NCBI GenBank assembly: GCA_021166775.1
Contig: JAJPEQ010000013.1
Coordinates: 248,001 to 312,000 of the forward strand
Length of the DNA: 64,000 nucleotides
Direction of reading: 5' to 3'
DNA from: Comamonas sp.
Lineage (GTDB): Bacteria; Pseudomonadota; Gammaproteobacteria; Burkholderiales; Burkholderiaceae_C
Shown piece after piece: positions 17,573 through 26,573 of the stretch. Position 1 is the first letter of the stretch. Every line of letters begins with the position of its first letter. Both the position numbers and the translations under genes were made by a program. Under the pieces are notes generated by a model. The model was not told where the DNA came from. It saw only the letters and a list, made by a program, of their open reading frames with translations, and ran no database searches.

Positions 17573-17604
17573 TTTTTGCGTTTGATTGTCCTAAAAATAG
17601 AACC

Positions 17605-18525
17605 ATGCATGATTTGAATGACATGCTCTACTTCGCCGAGGTGGTGGAGCGTGGCAGCTTTGCGGCGGCCGGGCGGGCGTTGGGCATTCCGAAGTCGCGC
17701 CTGTCGCGGCGCATCTCCGAGCTGGAGGCTCAGTTGGACGTGCGGCTGCTGCAACGCACCACGCGCACGCTCTCGCTCACCGATGCGGGGCAAGCCTTCC
17801 TAGCTCATTGTGCAGCGGTGCGCGAATCGGCACAAGCCGCGGCCGATGCGGTGGCGCAGGTGCAGGCCGTGCCGCGCGGCACGGTGCGCGTGACCTGTCC
17901 GGTGACCCTGGCGCAAACCGTGCTGGCGCAGCAGTTGCCCTTCTATCTGGATCGCTACCCCGAGGTGCGTCTGGATCTGCAGGTGACTAACCGTGTGGTG
18001 AACCTGGTGGAGGAAGGTGTGGACGTGGCGCTGCGCGTGCGCAGCTCGCTCGATGACAGCGGCTCCATGGTGGTCAAGCGCCTGGGCGAGGTCTGCCAAG
18101 CCCTGGTGGCGAGCCCGGCGCAGCTCAGGCGCCAAGGTACACCCTCGGGTCTGGAAGACCTCGTCCGCATGGACATGCTGGTGCCGTCGAGCAGCGACGG
18201 CCAGAGCAGCCTGCGCCTGATCGGTCCTCAAGGCAAGGTACACAGCCTGCAGATTGCGCCACGCTGCGTGATCGATGACCTGCTCTCACTGAAATTCGCA
18301 GCGATGGCAGGCACCGGCATGGGCTGGCTGCCGGATTACATGGTGGCGGGCGAGCTGCATGACGGACGGCTGGTGCGCCTGCTGCCCGAATGGAGCCTGC
18401 CGCGCGCCATCGTGCATGCGGTGTTCCCCTCGCGCCGGGGCATGTCGCCCGCGGTCCGCAGTTTTCTCGATTTCCTCGAGGAAGTCATGCCGCCGCACGC
18501 CAGCGCATCCTGTGTGGGCGCGTGA
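17605..18525 (+). CDS. LysR-family regulator adjacent to wrbA
   Basis: 306 residues from ATG at 17605 (MHDLNDMLYFAEVVERGSF). It has a typical LysR helix-turn-helix, including FAAAGRALGIPKSRLSRRIS, and an effector domain of the DsdC/AaeR-like small group seen next to quinone reductases. A longer frame upstream starts in the intergenic region and lacks a credible ribosome site. It is divergent from wrbA with a palindrome between. The effector is unknown; quinones or aromatics are reasonable guesses. Confidence 0.9.
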   Translation: MHDLNDMLYFAEVVERGSFAAAGRALGIPKSRLSRRISELEAQLDVRLLQRTTRTLSLTDAGQAFLAHCAAVRESAQAAADAVAQVQAVPRGTVRVTCPVTLAQTVLAQQLPFYLDRYPEVRLDLQVTNRVVNLVEEGVDVALRVRSSLDDSGSMVVKRLGEVCQALVASPAQLRRQGTPSGLEDLVRMDMLVPSSSDGQSSLRLIGPQGKVHSLQIAPRCVIDDLLSLKFAAMAGTGMGWLPDYMVAGELHDGRLVRLLPEWSLPRAIVHAVFPSRRGMSPAVRSFLDFLEEVMPPHASASCVGA

Positions 18526-18565
18526 GCAGCCCCCGGCGTGGCGGCGCCCCCGCGCATGTGGCACG

Positions 18566-19351
18566 TCAGAATGCCGGGAGCACGGCGCCTTTGTATTTGT
18601 CCAGGATGAACTGCTTGGCCTCGGGTGAATGCAATGCCTTCATGAGCTTGGCAATCGCCGGGTCGTTGGCACGGTCGGCGCGCGCGGCGACGATGTTCGT
18701 GTAGGGCGAATCGGCGCCTTCGATGAAGAGCGCATCCCGGGTCGGGTTCAGCTTGGCTTCGATCGCGTAGTTGGTGTTGATCAACGCCAGGTCCACGTCG
18801 GGCAGCGCGCGCGGCAGCAGCGGCGCCTCCAGTTCGCGGAATTTCAGCTTCTTGGGGTTGTCCACCACGTCCAGCGGCGTGGGTGTGAGGCTGTTCGCGC
18901 CCTTGAGCGTGATCAGTCCCTGCTTGGACAGCAGGATGAGCGCGCGCCCACCATTGGACGGATCGTTCGGAATGGCCACCGTTGCACCCTCCTTCAGATC
19001 CTTGATGTTCTTGATCTTGCTGGAGTACGCGCCAAACGGTTCCACGTGCACCTTGCCGCCCGGCACGACGACCAGATCGGTCTTGCGGTCTTTATTGAAG
19101 CTGTCCAGGTAGGGCTGATGCTGGAAGAAATTGGCGTCGAGCTGCTTGTCGGCCACGGCCATGTTGGGCTGCACGTAGTCGCTGAACTCCCTGATCTGCA
19201 GCTCGATGCCTTCGGCCTGAAGTTTGGGTTTGACGAAATTCAGGATTTCCGCGTGCGGTACCGGCGTGGCCGCGATCTTGAGCACGTCGGCGGCCTGCAC
19301 CGACGCGGCCAGCGCGACAACCGCCAGCGCTGAGAAGACTTGCTTGAGCAT
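18566..19351 (-). CDS. MetQ/NlpA-family ABC substrate-binding protein
   Basis: 261 residues with a Sec signal ending near VQAADVLK and no lipobox cysteine, so it is a soluble periplasmic member rather than the usual lipoprotein. Family motifs are AATPVPHAEILNFVKPKL, DANFFQHQPYL, VAIPNDPSNGGRAL and ALINTNYAIEA. It likely binds methionine or a related amino acid. No metN or metI lies beside it, so it must use a transporter encoded elsewhere. The upstream region is markedly AT-rich and carries a palindrome. It ends 40 bp from the convergent LysR gene. Confidence 0.88.
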   Translation of the reverse strand: MLKQVFSALAVVALAASVQAADVLKIAATPVPHAEILNFVKPKLQAEGIELQIREFSDYVQPNMAVADKQLDANFFQHQPYLDSFNKDRKTDLVVVPGGKVHVEPFGAYSSKIKNIKDLKEGATVAIPNDPSNGGRALILLSKQGLITLKGANSLTPTPLDVVDNPKKLKFRELEAPLLPRALPDVDLALINTNYAIEAKLNPTRDALFIEGADSPYTNIVAARADRANDPAIAKLMKALHSPEAKQFILDKYKGAVLPAF

Positions 19352-19506
19352 GAGTGTGTACCTTTTGAGTCGATCACGAAGGGCGCGGGCCCAAGCGCAT
19401 CGGTGGATGCGACACAGCGCGTGTCGTGGGCCTGGCCGGTGATCAAGTTTAAGGGTTAACCACTATGTTTGAATCGAATATAAACCTATTTAGATATAAC
19501 AAATAT

Positions 19507-19528
19507 ATTCAATATGCAAACATTGAAT
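19507..19528. promoter_or_regulatory. AT-rich dyad upstream of the MetQ-like gene
   Basis: ATTCAAT-N8-ATTGAAT is a perfect 7-bp inverted repeat in an AT-rich island (about 19440-19535) that forms the upstream region of the MetQ-like gene on one side and the 3' end of mfd on the other. It could be an operator or part of the promoter. It is not GC-rich enough for a terminator. Confidence 0.4.
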
Positions 19529-19541
19529 TTGTGCCATGGCC

Positions 19542-22500
19542 TCAAGCGGGCACCGCCTCCTTCATCGGCTGGCCCAGGCTGCGCAGCAGGTCGCGCACCA
19601 GGTGTGCGCGCGCCGCGGGGTCGGGCAGCGCGCGTTCGATGCGCAGCTTTTCGTTGCCCGCGAGCTTGATGTCGCGGTTTTTCTGCACCAGCCGGATGAT
19701 CGCCATGGGGTCGATCGGCGGTTGCGGCACGAAGCTGATGGTGATCGCGCCCGGCGCCGCGTCCACCTTGGTCACGCCGTAGGGCGCGCACAGCACGCGC
19801 AGGCGGTGCACGTCGACGAGTGTCTGCGTCTGGGCCGGGAGCTTGCCGAAGCGGTCCACGATTTCTTCAAGCAGCGTGTCGATCTGGTCGCTGGTGTGCG
19901 CCGTGGCCAGTCTTTTGTAGAGCGACAGACGTGTCTGCACGTCGGCGCAATAGTCGCTGGGCAGCAGTGCCGGGGCGTGCAGGTTGATGTCGGTCGTTGC
20001 CTGCATGGGGGCGAGCAGGTCGGGCTCCTTGCCGGCCTTCAGGCTCCTCACCGCCTCGGCCAGCATCTCGTTGTAGAGCTGAAAGCCCACCTCGATCATG
20101 TTGCCCGACTGGTTCTCGCCCAGCACCTCGCCCGCGCCGCGGATTTCCAGGTCGTGCATGGCCAGGTAGAAACCGCTGCCCAGTTCCTCCATTTGCTGGA
20201 TCGCCTCCAGGCGCTGCGCCGCGTGCCCCCTGAGGCCGCGCACGTCCGGCACCATGAGGTAGGCGTAGGCCTGGTGGTGGCTGCGCCCCACGCGCCCGCG
20301 CAGCTGGTGCAGCTGCGCCAGGCCGAACTTGTCGGCGCGCGAGATCAGGATGGTGTTGGCCGTGGGCACGTCGATGCCGGTCTCGATGATGGTCGAGCAC
20401 AGCAGCACATTGGTGCGCTGCGCGATGAAGTCGCGCATTACGTGCTCGAGCTGGCGCTCGGGCATCTGGCCGTGCGCGACGGCGATGCGTGCCTCGGGCA
20501 GGATCTCCTGCAGGCGCTCGCGCCGGTTTTCTATGGTTTCGACCTCGTTGTGCAGGAAGTACACCTGGCCGCCGCGCTTGAGCTCGCGCAGCACCGCCTC
20601 GCGGATCACGCCCGGGTTTTCCTCGCGCAGGAAGGTCTTGATCGCCAGGCGCCGCTGCGGCGCGGTGGCGATCACCGAGAGGTCGCGCAGCCCTTCGAGC
20701 GCCATGCCCATGGTGCGCGGGATCGGCGTGGCGGTGAGCGTGAGCACGTCCACCTCGGCGCGCATGGCCTTCATGGCCTCCTTGTGGCGCACGCCGAAGC
20801 GGTGCTCCTCGTCGATGATGAGCAGTCCGAGGTTCTTGAACTTCGTCGACGGCGAGAGCAGCTTGTGCGTGCCGACGACGATGTCCACCGTGCCCTCGGC
20901 CAAGCCCTTGAGCGCGGCCGTGGCCTCCTTGCCCGATGCAAAGCGGCTCACCTGCGCGACCTTGACCGGCCAGCGCGCGAAACGGTCCACCAACGTCTGG
21001 TAGTGCTGCTCCGCGAGCAGTGTGGTGGGCGCGAGCAGCGCCACCTGCTTGCCGCCGGTCACTGCGATGAAGGCGGCGCGCAGCGCCACCTCGGTCTTGC
21101 CGAAGCCCACGTCGCCGCAGACCAGGCGATCCATGGGGCGGGGGCTGATCATGTCCTGGATGACCGCGTGGATCGCGGCGTTCTGGTCGGCGGTTTCCTC
21201 AAAACCAAAATCGCTCACGAACTGTTCGTAATCCTGCGGCGAGAAGCGGAAGGCAAAGCCCTCGCGCGCGGCGCGGCGGGCGTAGATGTTGAGCAGCTCG
21301 GCAGCGGTGTCGCGCACCTGCTCGGCGGCTTTTCTCTTGGCCTTTTCCCACTGGTTGCCGCCCAGCTTGTGCAGCGGCGCCTCGTCGCCCGCGATGCCGC
21401 TGTAGCGGCTGATCTGCTGCAGCTGGCTCACGGGTACGTAGAGCACGGCCTTGTCGGCGTATTCCAGATGCAGAAATTCCTGCAGTGCCGGTGTGCCGTC
21501 GGGGTTCTTCTGTCCCATGTCCATGCTCACCAGGCCCCGGTAGCGGCCGATGCCGTGCTGTGCGTGCACGACCGGGTCGCCGATTTGCAGTTCGGCGAGG
21601 TCCTTGATCATGGATTCAAGATCGCTCGTCTGCTCCTGCTTGCGGCGCCTGCGTGCGCTGCCTCCCGTGGCGGCAAACAGCTCGGTTTCGGTGACGAAGT
21701 CGATGCCCTGCTCCTGCCAGCTGAACCCGCTGGCGAGCGCCGAGGTGGCCATGCCCACGCGCTCGCCCCGGGCGCCGAGGAATTCCTCCAGCGAATCAAA
21801 AGAGGGCGGGTTCAGATGGCTGGCGCGCAGGAAATCCAGCAGACTCTCGCGCCGGCCATCGCTTTCGGCCAGCAGCAGCACGCGGTGCGGTGTGCGGGCA
21901 AGGTGGGCATGTAGCTTGGCGATCGGGTCTTCGGCGCCGCGAATGGCCGTGAGATCAGGCAAGGGCCGGAATTGCGGATCGTCCGGATGGGCGTCTGCCG
22001 GGCGCAGGGCCAGCTGGGCATGTGCATTCGCGTGGCCGTAGAACTGCTCGCTCGTTAGAAACAGCGCTTCAGGCGGCAGTGCCGGATGCTCGGGGTCACC
22101 GGCCAGGAGGCGATGGCGCTCGCGCGTGTCCTGCCAGAAGCGCTGGAAGGCGGCTTCCAGGTCCCCGTGCAGCACGAGCGTGGCGGCGTCGCCCAGGTAA
22201 TCGAAGACCGTTGCGGTCGCCTCAAAGAACAGCGGCAGGTAGTACTCGATGCCCGCGGTCGCCAGGCCCGCGCCCATGTCTTTGTAGATGCGGCTCTTGG
22301 TCGGGTCGCCTTCGAGCAGCTCGCGCCAGCGATTGCGAAAGCGCGTGCGCGCTTCCTCGTCCATCGGAAATTCGCGCCCCGGCAGCAACCGGACTTCGGG
22401 CACGGGGTAGAGACTGCGCTGCGTGTCCGGATCGAAGGTGCGGATGGAGTCGATTTCGTCGTCGAACAGGTCCACGCGCAGCGGCTGCGCCGAGCCCATG

Positions 22501-23015
22501 GGAAACAGGTCGATCAGCCCGCCGCGCACCGCGTATTCGCCGTGCGCCACCACCTGCGCCACGTGCTGGTAGCCTGCGAGCGTGAGCTGGGCGCGGAACT
22601 TGGCTTCATCGAGCTTCTGCCCGGTCTTGAAGTGAAAGGTGTAGGCCGCGAGAAACGAGGGCGGCGCCAGGCGATACAGCGCCGTGGTGGCCGGCACCAG
22701 CACCACGTCCACTTCGCCCTGGCGAATGCGCCAGAGTGTCGAGAGTCGCTCGCTGATCAGATCCTGGTGCGGCGAGAAATTGTCGTAGGGCAGCGTTTCC
22801 CAGTCCGGAAACAGCGCGCTGCGCAGGTCGGGCGCGAAGAAGGCTATCTCATCCATCAGGCGGCGCGCATCGGATGCATCGGCGCAGACGATGGCGGTGG
22901 TGTGCCGGTCGGCGGCCTCGCGCTCGGCCAGGCGCGCCAGCAGCAGCGCATCGCTGCTGCCCACGGGGCGCGGCATGGTGTAGCGTTTTCCGCGGACGAG
23001 GGTGGGGACTTGCAT
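19542..23015 (-). CDS. mfd: Transcription-repair coupling factor Mfd
   Basis: 1157 residues from ATG at 23015, the family's normal size. The N-terminal UvrB-homology module includes DWETLPYDNFSPHQDLISER. The RNA polymerase-interaction domain (VVHAQHGIGRYRGL) precedes the SF2 translocase with Walker A GDVGFGKTEVALRAAF, the DEEH box IIDEEHRFGVRHKE and TLTATPIPRTM. The C-terminal TRCF domain closes the protein. It releases RNA polymerase stalled at DNA damage and recruits UvrA. The frame extends upstream of 23015 over non-homologous sequence, so the internal ATG before QVPTLVRGKRYTM is used; the exact start is uncertain by a few codons. Confidence 0.96.
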   Translation of the reverse strand: MQVPTLVRGKRYTMPRPVGSSDALLLARLAEREAADRHTTAIVCADASDARRLMDEIAFFAPDLRSALFPDWETLPYDNFSPHQDLISERLSTLWRIRQGEVDVVLVPATTALYRLAPPSFLAAYTFHFKTGQKLDEAKFRAQLTLAGYQHVAQVVAHGEYAVRGGLIDLFPMGSAQPLRVDLFDDEIDSIRTFDPDTQRSLYPVPEVRLLPGREFPMDEEARTRFRNRWRELLEGDPTKSRIYKDMGAGLATAGIEYYLPLFFEATATVFDYLGDAATLVLHGDLEAAFQRFWQDTRERHRLLAGDPEHPALPPEALFLTSEQFYGHANAHAQLALRPADAHPDDPQFRPLPDLTAIRGAEDPIAKLHAHLARTPHRVLLLAESDGRRESLLDFLRASHLNPPSFDSLEEFLGARGERVGMATSALASGFSWQEQGIDFVTETELFAATGGSARRRRKQEQTSDLESMIKDLAELQIGDPVVHAQHGIGRYRGLVSMDMGQKNPDGTPALQEFLHLEYADKAVLYVPVSQLQQISRYSGIAGDEAPLHKLGGNQWEKAKRKAAEQVRDTAAELLNIYARRAAREGFAFRFSPQDYEQFVSDFGFEETADQNAAIHAVIQDMISPRPMDRLVCGDVGFGKTEVALRAAFIAVTGGKQVALLAPTTLLAEQHYQTLVDRFARWPVKVAQVSRFASGKEATAALKGLAEGTVDIVVGTHKLLSPSTKFKNLGLLIIDEEHRFGVRHKEAMKAMRAEVDVLTLTATPIPRTMGMALEGLRDLSVIATAPQRRLAIKTFLREENPGVIREAVLRELKRGGQVYFLHNEVETIENRRERLQEILPEARIAVAHGQMPERQLEHVMRDFIAQRTNVLLCSTIIETGIDVPTANTILISRADKFGLAQLHQLRGRVGRSHHQAYAYLMVPDVRGLRGHAAQRLEAIQQMEELGSGFYLAMHDLEIRGAGEVLGENQSGNMIEVGFQLYNEMLAEAVRSLKAGKEPDLLAPMQATTDINLHAPALLPSDYCADVQTRLSLYKRLATAHTSDQIDTLLEEIVDRFGKLPAQTQTLVDVHRLRVLCAPYGVTKVDAAPGAITISFVPQPPIDPMAIIRLVQKNRDIKLAGNEKLRIERALPDPAARAHLVRDLLRSLGQPMKEAVPA

Positions 23016-23153
23016 GAAGATGAAACCGAAAGACAACGACACAAACCCCCGGCCGCTGTGGGGAGGGGGTGATGCGTCTATTTTAGGGAAGGTGCTCGAG
23101 CGTCTTGCGCAGTGGCTGCCGCGGCCTTCTGCCTGCCCTTCAAGGCCGACTTC

Positions 23154-23400
23154 AGGCAACGCTGAACAAGTCCCTCGCGCGCGCCGCATCCCCGGCTTGG
23201 GCGGTCTGCTTCGTTGCAAATGCTCGCCATAACACCGGCTATGCCTGCGCTTTGCCCTTGCAGGGCGCAGGCCAGCCATAGGCCGGCCTCGTTCGTGCTG
23301 TCCAAAGCTGAACATGCAGCTTTGGAGCCGCAGCACTTACCCTCGCAGCCCATCCCAATCCAGGGCGCGCCACATCGCGGGGACTTATTCAGCGTCGCCT
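23154..23400. mobile_element. MITE-like element with 22-bp terminal inverted repeats
   Basis: Left end AGGCAACGCTGAACAAGTCC (23154-23173, arm continuing to 23175) and right end, read in reverse, AGGCGACGCTGAATAAGTCC match at 20 of 22 arm positions or so. The 247-bp interior has no convincing gene and contains small palindromes such as CATAACACCGGCTATG. No clear target duplication is visible. It fills most of the 439-bp space between mfd and the small gene at 23455; the remainder is leader sequence. Confidence 0.68.
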
Positions 23401-23454
23401 TTATATTTGCTGTCAAGTGGGCTAGCATGAGTGATGTAATCACAGGAGTTCGTC

Positions 23455-23736
23455 ATGCCTACCGCATCGGTCAGCAATGATGCCCAGCGCCTTTTCGCAT
23501 GGGCTTCGCCCCATGGCGTCACCGGGGCGAGCCGGGACCCGCAGGGCGATGCGCCGCAGCAGGCCGTGCAGGGGCCGCAAGACAGCACCCGTGTCACGCT
23601 CAGCGCTCGCGCGCAGGAGCTCGCGGCGGCCCAGTCTGATCAGACTGCGGGTCAGGATCAGGCCAATTCCACGAACGGCGATGAAGCGGATTCGCGCCAT
23701 ACCCAGTTGCTGCGCGCCTACGATGGGCACGCTTGA
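23455..23736 (+). CDS. Small hypothetical protein
   Basis: 93 residues with a strong AGGAG ribosome site eight bases before the ATG. It is polar, glutamine/alanine-rich and without signal or membrane segment. The only notable segment is STRVTLSARAQELAAAQ, which resembles the short VTLSARAQ-type helix seen in some anti-sigma and secretion-related small proteins; this is too little to assign a function. A second small gene follows 31 bp downstream on the same strand, so they may be one unit. An overlapping frame (23477-23755) lacks a ribosome site and is a shadow. Confidence 0.62.
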   Translation: MPTASVSNDAQRLFAWASPHGVTGASRDPQGDAPQQAVQGPQDSTRVTLSARAQELAAAQSDQTAGQDQANSTNGDEADSRHTQLLRAYDGHA

Positions 23737-23767
23737 GGCGCATGCGGTGTCGTGACGGGTACAGACC

Positions 23768-24121
23768 ATGCCGATGACCATCACCTCATCTTTGGGCGGG
23801 ATGTCGGCGCAGTCCCGTTTGTCGGTGGCGCAGCAGGAGGCCAGGCAGGCGCAGGACACGGCGCAGCGTCTGCGTTCCGAGGCTGACGCGGCCCAGCGCA
23901 GCGCCGATCGCGAACAGGAGCGCGCGAACGGATTGGCTCAGCGCTCGCAGGATGCCTCAAGGCGCTCCGCGGCGGCGCAGCGTTCGATCGGGGTGGCGCA
24001 ATCCGATCTGGATGACGCCGGGCGTGATGTCATGCCGCCGGTGCCGATGCCTGCCAAGTCGCCCGCCAGTGCTGTGGCAGCCGACTATGTCGTGGGCCAG
24101 TATCTGAGCGTCCTTGCCTGA
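23768..24121 (+). CDS. Small coiled-coil hypothetical protein
   Basis: 117 residues. About residues 15-85 are a dense run of Ala, Gln, Arg, Glu and Ser (QQEARQAQDTAQRLRSEADA onward), predicting a long coiled coil. The tail (PPVPMPAKSPASAVAADYVV) is proline-rich then hydrophobic. I recognise no family. It follows the other small gene and precedes the molybdenum hydroxylase gene by 124 bp. Its composition resembles its neighbour's, which supports a shared origin or function. Confidence 0.6.
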   Translation: MPMTITSSLGGMSAQSRLSVAQQEARQAQDTAQRLRSEADAAQRSADREQERANGLAQRSQDASRRSAAAQRSIGVAQSDLDDAGRDVMPPVPMPAKSPASAVAADYVVGQYLSVLA

Positions 24122-24245
24122 GTCACCGCTGGGGTGACACCTTGCCGTGCGTGCCGCTGTCGCCGCGCAAGAAGCCTTCTCTGCCTGCACCGCCGTCGCC
24201 TATAGTTGCTGCTTCCGCAAGCTGGGCGCACGCATCGCATTCACC

Positions 24246-26573
24246 ATGGACGACACCCCCATCCCCATCGCCACGCGATATGGCAGCGGCCGCGCCGTGC
24301 AGCGTGTTGAAGATGAGGCGCTGCTGCAGGGCCGTGGCCGCTTTGTCGATGATGTCTGCGAGCGTGGAGACGGCTGGGCTGTGTTCGTCCGCTCGCCGCA
24401 CGCGCATGCGGTGGTCCGCGGCGTGGATGCGGCAAGGGCGCAGGCCATGCCGGGCGTGCGCGGTGTATTCACGGGTGCCGACCTGCGCGTGGCGGGCGTG
24501 CCGCCCATCAAGCACGGTGTGTCCTTTCGCCGGGCTGATGGCAGCCCTTGCGCGGCGCCGGTGCGCTATCTACTCGCTGTGGATGAGGTGCGTTTCGTTG
24601 GCGAGGCGGTGGCACTGGTCGTGGCCGACACGCTGCAGCAGGCCCGTGATGCGGCCGAGGCCGTGCAGGTGCAGTACGAAGAGCGCCCGTGCGTGCCGTC
24701 GCTCGAAGCGGCCCTGCGCGCCGATGCGTGCGTCACGGCCGATGCGCCCGACAACGTCGCCTGTGAAGCGCGTCATGGCGACCGCGAGGCGACCGATGCG
24801 GCGTTTGCGCGCGCGGCGCACGTCGTCAGGCTCGATCTTGTGCACCAGCGCGTGGCCGCATTGACGCTTGAGCCACGCAGTGTGCGCGCGCGCTGGGACG
24901 CGGCCGCGGGCCGGCTGGACATGCACGTGTCGTCGCAGATGCCGACCTCGGTGCGCAAGGCGGTCTCGTTTGCGCTGGGCCTTGCGCCCGAGCAGGTGCG
25001 CGTGCGCGTGGGCGACGTGGGCGGCGGCTTTGGCATGAAGGTGGGCTCCTATCCCGAGGATGCGGCCATCGGCTGGGCCGCGCGAGCGCTCGGCACGGCG
25101 GTGCGCTGGGCCGGCGAGCGAAGCGAGGAGTTCAGCTCGACGACGCATGGGCGCGACGTGCATGCGCATGCGCAGCTCGCACTGGCTGCGGACGGGCGCA
25201 TCCTCGCGCTGCGCTTGCACTCACAGGCCAACGTCGGCGCCTACCCGACATCCACGAGCACCGCGATCCAACTGCTCGTGGGCCCGTGGGTGCAGACCAG
25301 CGTGTACGACGTGCCGACGATCGATTTTCATTTTCGCGCCGTGCTCACGCATCAGGCGCCCACCGGAGCGTACCGCGGTGCGGGCCGGCCCGAGGCGATC
25401 TTCAATATCGAACGCCTCATGGATGAGGCCGCGCGGCAGATCGGCATGGACCGTTTCGAATTGCGCCGGCGCAACTTCATACGCCCCGAGCAGATGCCCT
25501 ACACCAATTCCATGGGGCAGACCTACGACGTGGGGCGCTTCGAGCATGTGCTCGAGCAGGCGCTTGCACTCGCGGACCTGCCGGGCTTTGCCAAGCGGGC
25601 GCGGCAGTCGCTTGCGCACGGGCGCTGGCGCGGCTTGGGTGTGGCCACGTTTCTCGAGTGGACTGGCGGCAACGCATTCGAGGAACACGTCACGCTGGAA
25701 GTGCGCGCCGATGGCGTGATCGAGGTCTTTTCGGCCGTGAACCAGATGGGGCAGGGCATCGCCACGTCGCTGGCGCAGCTCGTGGTCGATGTTTTCGACG
25801 TGCCGATCGCTCAGGTGCGCGTGGTGCTGGGCGACACCGATCGCGGCAATGGCTACGGCACGGCCGGATCGCGCTCGCTGTTCACCGGCGGCTCGGCCAT
25901 GGCCACGGGTGCGCAGCACACGCTCGCGCAGGCGCGAAAGCTCGCCGCGGGTGAACTGGAGGTGGCCGAGCCTGACATCCGTTACGTGGCCGGACGCTTC
26001 ATGGTCGCGGGAACGGACCGAGGCATCGGCCTGTTCGAACTTGCCGCGCGCCAGAGCGCAAGGCACATTCGCGTGGAGCACACGCACACCGTGGCGGGCC
26101 CGACCTGGCCCAATGGCGCGCATCTGTGCGAGGTGGAGATCGACCCCGAGACCGGCATCGTCTCGCTTCAGTCCTATGTGGGCGTGAACGACATCGGTCG
26201 TGTGGTGAACCCGATGATCGTGCGCGGGCAGCTGGTGGGCGGCGCGGTGCAGGGTATAGGCCAAGCGCTCATGGAGCGCGTGGTGTACGACGGCGAGTCG
26301 GGGCAGCTGCTTACGGGCAGCCTGATGGATTACACCGCGCCGCGTGCCCTGGATTTTGCCTGCGAGCTGCGCATGGAGATGGACGAATCCACGCCCTGCC
26401 GCAACAACCTGCTGGGCGTCAAGGGCGTGGGTGAACTCGGCACCATAGGCGCCGCACCCTGCGTGGTCAATGCCGTGGCCGACGCGCTGGACCGCGCGGG
26501 CCGTACGGATATGGCGCCGCGACTGCAGATGCCCGTCACCGCGGCTCGCCTGTGGGCCCTGCTGCATGGCTGA
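24246..26573 (+). CDS. Xanthine dehydrogenase-family molybdopterin-binding subunit (form II CoxL-like)
   Basis: 775 residues from ATG at 24246, full length for a molybdenum hydroxylase large subunit. It has GDVGGGFGMKVGSYPEDA, the active-site loop GAYRGAGRPEA (form II; true CO dehydrogenases have AYxCSFR), GYGTAGSRS and the catalytic-base glutamate loop GVKGVGELGTIGAAP. It should hydroxylate a heterocycle or aldehyde using Mo-pterin cytosine dinucleotide. The usual FAD and 2Fe-2S subunits are not adjacent: upstream are two small unknown genes, downstream ispD overlaps its end by eight bases. So it is an orphan subunit, or its partners are elsewhere. Confidence 0.88.
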   Translation: MDDTPIPIATRYGSGRAVQRVEDEALLQGRGRFVDDVCERGDGWAVFVRSPHAHAVVRGVDAARAQAMPGVRGVFTGADLRVAGVPPIKHGVSFRRADGSPCAAPVRYLLAVDEVRFVGEAVALVVADTLQQARDAAEAVQVQYEERPCVPSLEAALRADACVTADAPDNVACEARHGDREATDAAFARAAHVVRLDLVHQRVAALTLEPRSVRARWDAAAGRLDMHVSSQMPTSVRKAVSFALGLAPEQVRVRVGDVGGGFGMKVGSYPEDAAIGWAARALGTAVRWAGERSEEFSSTTHGRDVHAHAQLALAADGRILALRLHSQANVGAYPTSTSTAIQLLVGPWVQTSVYDVPTIDFHFRAVLTHQAPTGAYRGAGRPEAIFNIERLMDEAARQIGMDRFELRRRNFIRPEQMPYTNSMGQTYDVGRFEHVLEQALALADLPGFAKRARQSLAHGRWRGLGVATFLEWTGGNAFEEHVTLEVRADGVIEVFSAVNQMGQGIATSLAQLVVDVFDVPIAQVRVVLGDTDRGNGYGTAGSRSLFTGGSAMATGAQHTLAQARKLAAGELEVAEPDIRYVAGRFMVAGTDRGIGLFELAARQSARHIRVEHTHTVAGPTWPNGAHLCEVEIDPETGIVSLQSYVGVNDIGRVVNPMIVRGQLVGGAVQGIGQALMERVVYDGESGQLLTGSLMDYTAPRALDFACELRMEMDESTPCRNNLLGVKGVGELGTIGAAPCVVNAVADALDRAGRTDMAPRLQMPVTAARLWALLHG

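Noticed and set aside
19536-21914. 792-codon plus-strand frame
   Set aside because: Mirror of mfd; the minus-strand frame has all Mfd motifs.
23078-23443. 121-codon minus-strand frame across the inverted-repeat element
   Set aside because: It spans the element ends and has no homology or ribosome site; probably chance.
26470-26565. N-terminal extension of ispD
   Set aside because: These codons overlap the molybdenum hydroxylase gene and add Arg/Cys/Pro-rich sequence absent from IspD; the ATG at 26566 fits the family.
24246-26573. Carbon monoxide dehydrogenase large subunit
   Set aside because: The active-site loop is AYRGAGR, not AYxCSFR, so CO oxidation is not supported.
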